Part shown: positions 30,852 to 34,662 of the stretch, in pieces | Layout: the number at the start of each line of letters is the position of its first letter | How positions within the stretch are numbered: the first letter of the stretch is position 1 | NCBI GenBank assembly: GCA_943704415.1 | Contig: CALSCO010000187.1 | Location: forward strand, 1 to 34,662 | Source of the DNA: Parvularia atlantis | Taxonomy: Eukaryota; Opisthokonta; Rotosphaerida | Length of the DNA stretch: 34,662 nucleotides | Reading direction: 5' to 3' | The notes under the pieces: generated by a model | What the model was told of the DNA's origin: nothing | The model's input: the letters and a program-made list of their open reading frames with translations, nothing else | The model's database searches: none | Translations under genes and position numbers: made by a program

Positions 30852-32351
30852 ATGGCGCGTCTCACGTGGTCGCTGCTCGCCCTCGCGCTCGCGCTGCTTG
30901 TGGCGGCGGCGGCGCCGACGCGCGCGCTGCCGGTGTTCGAGGAGCTGCGCGGCCCCGTGGTGGGCAACGGCTACGTCAGCCTGGTGCTGCCGGTGCCTGC
31001 GAACGCGGCCGCGTACAACGCCGTGTACAAGGGGGGCATCACCGTCAAGCTCGAGGCGTCGCCGACAAACTGCCTGTCGGCGTGCGTGACCGACCTGCTG
31101 CGCGCGTACCCGGACATGGGCTCGTGGACGCGCGCGGGCGTGTGCCGCGCGTACCTCCCGAGCGACGGCCAGACGACCGTGGCGCTGCGCCCGGGCTTTG
31201 CGCACATCACGCTGCACAACCCGCAGACGACCCAGTGCCTCTACACCGTGACCTACTCGGGCGAGCTGTGCGACGCCAGCGACGCGTACGGCCCGGACTG
31301 CGAGCCGCGCACGGCCAAGCCCGCGGGCCAGGTCACGCTCCAGCCCGGCCAGGTGCTCACGTTCGAGGGCGTGTACTCGACCGCGTCGCGCGTGCCCCGC
31401 TACGCCTTCGCCAAGATCCAGGTCGAGCCCCTGGCCGACGGCGGCAACGCGACCGTGGGCAACAACAACGTCACCATCGCCGCGCGCGCCTACGACCACC
31501 CGCGCTTCGACTATGAGGCGTTTGACAACAAGACCCAGGTCACCGTCCCGGCCGCCGGCGGCGTCGCTGTGCAGGTCGACGTCGAGCTGACCACGCCCCC
31601 GCGCACGTTCAACATTGCCACGGTCAAGATCCCGCTCTTCTTCTCGGTCTACGCCGACCCGGCCAACACCGCCTCGGTCACGTTCTCCGTCGTCAGCGTG
31701 GGCGAGGTCGACTGCGCGATCGAGTACTACGGCGGCCGCGACTGCAACATCTTCACGCCCATCACGCCCGACTCGAACACGTACAACCTCTCGTCCACGT
31801 ACACGCCCAACCCGATCGTCGACACGCTCGACCGGCTCGACTTTAGCGTGGGCATGCAAACGCTCTACGGCCAAATGGTCGCGTACCTGCGCTTCGGCAA
31901 CGTGCCCGTGCCCTCGGCCAACCTGTTTGATGTGTTTATCCCCATGTCGGCAGCGTCGGGCACGGGCACGACCGACGTGCGCTTCTACGCGAGCGGCCTG
32001 GGCGTCAACCTGAACGACACGGCCATCTACGTCGCGTTCTATTCGGCCGACGAGCGCCCGGACGACCAGTACCTGTACTGGATGAACCACAACTGCCCCA
32101 ACCGCGACTGCGGCGGCAACGGCATCTGCACGAGCAACCGCTGCCTGTGCAACGAGGGCTTCCCCGCGCCCACGTGCTCGTCCGACGGCCTCGACAATCC
32201 GACCTTGCTCCCGCCCGCTGCCGGTGGCCGGTCCTCGTCCGAGAACTTCCTGATCGCGCTGGGCGTGCTGGGCGCGGTGGGCCTGGTCGCGCTCTGGGGC
32301 TACCTGCACTACCGCCGCAAGAGCGTCGCGGGCTCGTACAACAACCTCTGA
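30852..32351 (+). CDS. Intronless type I membrane protein with EGF-like motif
   Basis: A single open frame of 499 residues. ATG 30852 gives the signal peptide MARLTWSLLALALALLVAAA. The ectodomain of about 440 residues is rich in beta-type sequence and N-glycosylation sites (NVT, NKT, NLS, NDT), for example FAHITLHNPQTTQCLYTVTY, CEPRTAKPAGQVTLQPGQVL and DVRFYASGLGVNLNDTAIYV. The EGF-like motif NCPNRDCGGNGICTSNRCLC follows, then NEGFPAPTCSS. The membrane helix FLIALGVLGAVGLVALWGYL is followed by a short basic tail, HYRRKSVAGSYNNL. No splice-like signal interrupts the frame, in contrast to every other long gene here. It is probably a surface or secretory-pathway protein. The large domain is not recognised. 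Confidence 0.85.
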   Translation: MARLTWSLLALALALLVAAAAPTRALPVFEELRGPVVGNGYVSLVLPVPANAAAYNAVYKGGITVKLEASPTNCLSACVTDLLRAYPDMGSWTRAGVCRAYLPSDGQTTVALRPGFAHITLHNPQTTQCLYTVTYSGELCDASDAYGPDCEPRTAKPAGQVTLQPGQVLTFEGVYSTASRVPRYAFAKIQVEPLADGGNATVGNNNVTIAARAYDHPRFDYEAFDNKTQVTVPAAGGVAVQVDVELTTPPRTFNIATVKIPLFFSVYADPANTASVTFSVVSVGEVDCAIEYYGGRDCNIFTPITPDSNTYNLSSTYTPNPIVDTLDRLDFSVGMQTLYGQMVAYLRFGNVPVPSANLFDVFIPMSAASGTGTTDVRFYASGLGVNLNDTAIYVAFYSADERPDDQYLYWMNHNCPNRDCGGNGICTSNRCLCNEGFPAPTCSSDGLDNPTLLPPAAGGRSSSENFLIALGVLGAVGLVALWGYLHYRRKSVAGSYNNL

Positions 32352-32442
32352 AAGACCAAGACACGCTGTTTTCTCCGTGCGCCGTGGCGCTGTGTGTGGC
32401 GCTGTGTGTGGCGCCTCCGCAAGCTGTGTGTCGGTGGGCGTC

Positions 32443-32446
<4 letters not shown>

Positions 32447-32486
<40 letters not shown>
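32447..32486 (+). repeat. (GT)20 microsatellite
   Basis: Forty nucleotides of pure GT repeat lie 96 bp after the EGF-protein stop and 31 bp before the Cabin1-like start codon. Just upstream are two copies of GCTGTGTGTGGCGC-type sequence (32388-32414). It lies in the presumed promoter or 5' UTR of the downstream gene. Confidence 0.95.
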
Positions 32487-32490
<4 letters not shown>

Positions 32491-32517
32491 TGGTCAAGTG
32501 CACTTTCACGCGATCGG

Positions 32518-34662
32518 ATGCTGCGCTTCCGCGCCGTCAACGAGCGCACCGATGGGCACGACCCGTGGCCGCACTACGAGCGGCTGCTGCGCACGGTGCG
32601 CGTGCCGTCCACCTCGTGCACCGCATCGCGCCAACCCGATCGACGCGGCAGACGCGCGAGCTTGACGGGCGGTACCGCGCGGCCCTCGCGGTCTACGCGC
32701 GCGCCGTCGATGCCGCGCAGCCCGCGCCGCCGCCGCGCGCCGACGGCGAGTCGTCGCCCGAGCGATCGGTGCCGGCCGACGACCCGCGCGCGCTGCTGCT
32801 GGCGGCGCGTGCGCAGCTGCTGTGCGTCGCGCCTCGTCGGATGCGCACGACAGCGGCATGCTGATCGCGCCTGTTCGACAGCGAGCTGCTCGACACGCCC
32901 GCGCTGCACGACCCGCGCGCCGCCGTCACGGCCCTCGGCAACGGCAGCGCCTCGGCCGCGCCGATGCAGCGCACGCTCGTGCGGCTGCAGTACCTGGCGC
33001 ACTACAACCTCGGCACGCTTCATGAGCGGCTCGGCGACCGCGCCGCGGCCCTGCAGCACATGCTCCGCGCCGTCGCCATCGCCCCGGACAGCGTCAACGC
33101 GTGGGCGGCCGTGGCCGAGGCGGCGTGGGCCGTGCGGGTGCGCCGCCTGTGCGCGCGTGCGACGTGTGCTCACGTCCTTGACGCAGAACTACCGGCTGTG
33201 CTGCGCCGCGTGCGAGGCCGTGCTCAAGCTCGAGCGCGACAACGACGCCGTCGCGACGCTCCTGCTCAAGGCGCGTCCCTCTGTGTGCTTGCGCTTGCGC
33301 ACGACGGCTCAACGTGCGCCTGCCGCAGACGCTCTACGTGCTCGACAACCACCTCGCGATGGCAGCGCTGTACGCGCAGCACGGGCCAAGCCGCTTCAGC
33401 CCCGAGCTGCGCGGGCTCGTCGAGCGCACGGCGCGCGCCGCGTCCTTCGTGCAGCCCGAGTGCGTGCACCACACGTGCACGCGCGCCACTCCTCACGGCC
33501 CGCGGCGGCATCGCAGCGACGTCGACGAGCTCGCGTTTGTGGCCGCGCCGACGGGGCGATCGAATGTGATGCGCGAGCTCGAGGCGCGGCGCAGGGAGCA
33601 CGACCGCGGCCAACTCGCGAGCACGCACCCCGCCCCGCCCGCCGCGGCCGTCGTGCGTATCACCGAGCGGACGTGGCCGGGCCTGGCGCGCGCTGTGTCC
33701 GAGACGTGCCAGGTGCGCACACACACTCGCTTCATTTTGGCCGTCCTGACGCGGCGCGGCGCAGGAGCTGTGGCGCAAGCACAACGGCGCGGCCGCGCTG
33801 CAGGTGCCGGTGCTCGTCGGCGTGGCCGGGCGGGGCGACCAGCCCTCGGCGTGCGAACAGCTCGTGGTCGACGACATGGAGGCCACGGCGCCGCCTGTAG
33901 CCGACGACAGCCAGCCGATGGACGTCGACGCTAGCCAGGACACGTCAGCGGGCGTGCCCGCGGGTGCCAAGCGTAGCCGCAAGCGCACGGCAGCCCAGGC
34001 GGTGCGTGCGTGCGTGCGTGCGTGCGGGCGGGCGGGCGCTCCGTGCGCGGCTCACGAGGCGGCACGCGCGCCAGGGCATCGCGACTGTGAAGCGCTCCGA
34101 GCGCAACAGCGAGCAAGCCAAGCGCGCCGACGGCGAGAAGCGGCGCCCGCGCGACGACCCGGACGTGCGCCCGCTCCTGCGCTGGTTCCTGCGCGACCTG
34201 GCCACGCAGCCGTCCGAGGGCTCGGTCGTGCAGGCGTACCGGTCGCCGCCGTCGGTGCGAGGTTCACGTGCGTGGGCTTGACGTGGCTCACGCGCGCCCC
34301 GCAGACGCAGACGGCCGCCTCGACGCTCACGCCGCTGCAGCTACACCTCACGTCGCAGAGCAAGAAGGACTCGGTCGATATGCTGGTGCGCTCGTCGCGT
34401 TCTGGCGCGCACAACTTGAGCGTCGCGGCGTGCGTGCAGAAAACGGACGCGTACAAGCGCGAGCTCGGCGTGCCGTTTCTGGTGGACTCCTCCGACGAGC
34501 TCGACGCGTTTGTTGCGCGCTGGCACGAGCGGCCGCGCGCGCTGCTGGACTTGCTGCTGGACCTGCTGCTCACGCTCACCGTCACGCTCGGCAACACGTT
34601 CTGGGGCAGCGACACTGAGCCGCAGGCGACCGTGCTCTACCTGCATGTGCGTGCCCCCCCCC
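32518..34662 (+). CDS. TPR protein resembling Cabin1/Hir3 (HIRA complex), 3' end outside window
   Basis: ATG 32518 reads MLRFRAVNERTDGHDPWPHY, similar in place and tone to Cabin1's MIRIAALNASS. TPR-like repeats follow: ELDGRYRAALAVYARAVDAA, LQYLAHYNLGTLHERLGDRA, ALQHMLRAVAIAPDSVNAWA, LCCAACEAVLKLERDNDAVA and LYVLDNHLAMAALYAQHG. Next come ELWRKHNGAAALQVPVLVGV and an acidic stretch, MEATAPPVADDSQPMDVDAS. The basic segment AKRSRKRTAAQA|GIATVKRSERNSEQAKR recalls the KRRSARVR region of Cabin1, followed by RPLLRWFLRDL. Cabin1/Hir3 is the TPR subunit of the H3.3 chaperone complex (family knowledge). About nine introns. The last visible exon ends at 34646; the window stops inside an intron with donor GTGCGTG. 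The start lies 31 bp after a GT microsatellite. Confidence 0.55.
34002..34037 (+). repeat. (GTGC)6(GGGC)3 at an intron donor
   Basis: The Cabin1-like intron after ...RTAAQA starts with six GTGC units (34002-34025), then three GGGC units (34026-34037). Because GTGCG is the donor consensus in this genome, the repeat creates several tandem potential donor sites. The first one gives the phase used by the downstream exon. Confidence 0.85.

Noticed and set aside
30714-32549. A 611-codon open frame antisense to the EGF protein gene
   Set aside because: It begins with Thr-His repeats from the GT microsatellite, is low-complexity Val/Arg/Ala/Asp with no domain, and mirrors a well-supported plus-strand gene.
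33260-33312. A further GC-AG intron (AAG|GCGCGT) in the Cabin1-like gene
   Set aside because: A GT donor a few codons later (after ...LLLKARPS) also keeps frame, and the protein is not conserved enough to decide.
32377-33900. A 507-codon open frame reading through the Cabin1-like gene
   Set aside because: It crosses several clear GTGCG...CAG introns and changes from sensible to Arg/Ala-rich sequence after the first exon. Spliced exons in other frames make better protein.
1-34662. tRNA, rRNA, snRNA, transposon, LTR or virus-like element, CRISPR array
   Set aside because: No tRNA B-box in a cloverleaf context, no rRNA signature, no terminal repeats, no transposase, reverse-transcriptase, integrase or capsid motifs, and no spaced direct repeats were found on reading both strands.

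Overview
The window is nuclear DNA from a GC-rich (about two thirds G+C by eye), gene-dense, intron-rich eukaryote, most likely a free-living protist. I cannot name the lineage. Nearly all genes are cut into short exons by introns of about 45-70 nt with a very uniform look: donor GTGCG(T/C), a CTGAC branch-site-like motif 10-30 nt before the end, no pyrimidine tract, and acceptor (C/G)CGCAG. Gene ends are 30-75 bp apart in convergent pairs, and divergent promoters are as short as about 60 bp. I saw no tRNA, rRNA, transposon, virus-like element or CRISPR array.

Left part (1-11.2 kb): the 3' part of a large multi-exon surface receptor-like gene with repeated adhesin-like units, a Cys-rich juxtamembrane region, several membrane helices and a Pro-rich tail (+). 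It converges on a DDX6/Dhh1-type DEAD-box helicase (-). A complete SPT5 transcription elongation factor (-) lies upstream of that, with an acidic N-terminus, NGN domain, several KOW domains and a TPMHAG-type C-terminal repeat.

Middle (11.4-25.3 kb): a secreted M14 metallocarboxypeptidase (+), a RIC1 Rab6-exchange-factor subunit (+), a Lunapark-like ER-junction protein (-) in which the normal zinc finger is replaced by a predicted coiled coil, a signal-peptide multi-pass (about 7 TM) membrane protein (-), an unrecognised type II membrane protein (+) across a long GA-repeat promoter, and a membrane-anchored IFI44-like P-loop GTPase (-).

Right part (25.9 kb to end): an Ariadne RBR ubiquitin ligase (+), TAF9 (-), an LRR protein (+), a lower-GC stretch with a candidate tiny spliced gene (-), an intronless EGF-bearing type I membrane protein (+), and the 5' part of a TPR protein resembling Cabin1/Hir3 of the HIRA complex (+), which runs off the window inside an intron.

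The genes are mostly unrelated housekeeping functions (transcription: SPT5, TAF9, Cabin1-like; mRNA decay: DDX6; membrane traffic and ER: RIC1, Lunapark-like; ubiquitin: Ariadne) mixed with surface and membrane proteins. I see no operon or functional cluster. The most distinctive things are the altered splice-site grammar (C at intron position +4 and a set of GC-AG introns), the zinc-finger-less Lunapark, the IFI44-like GTPase and the possible hidden mini-gene near 30.4-30.8 kb. All protein calls come from reading translated exons and remembered family motifs. No database search was run.
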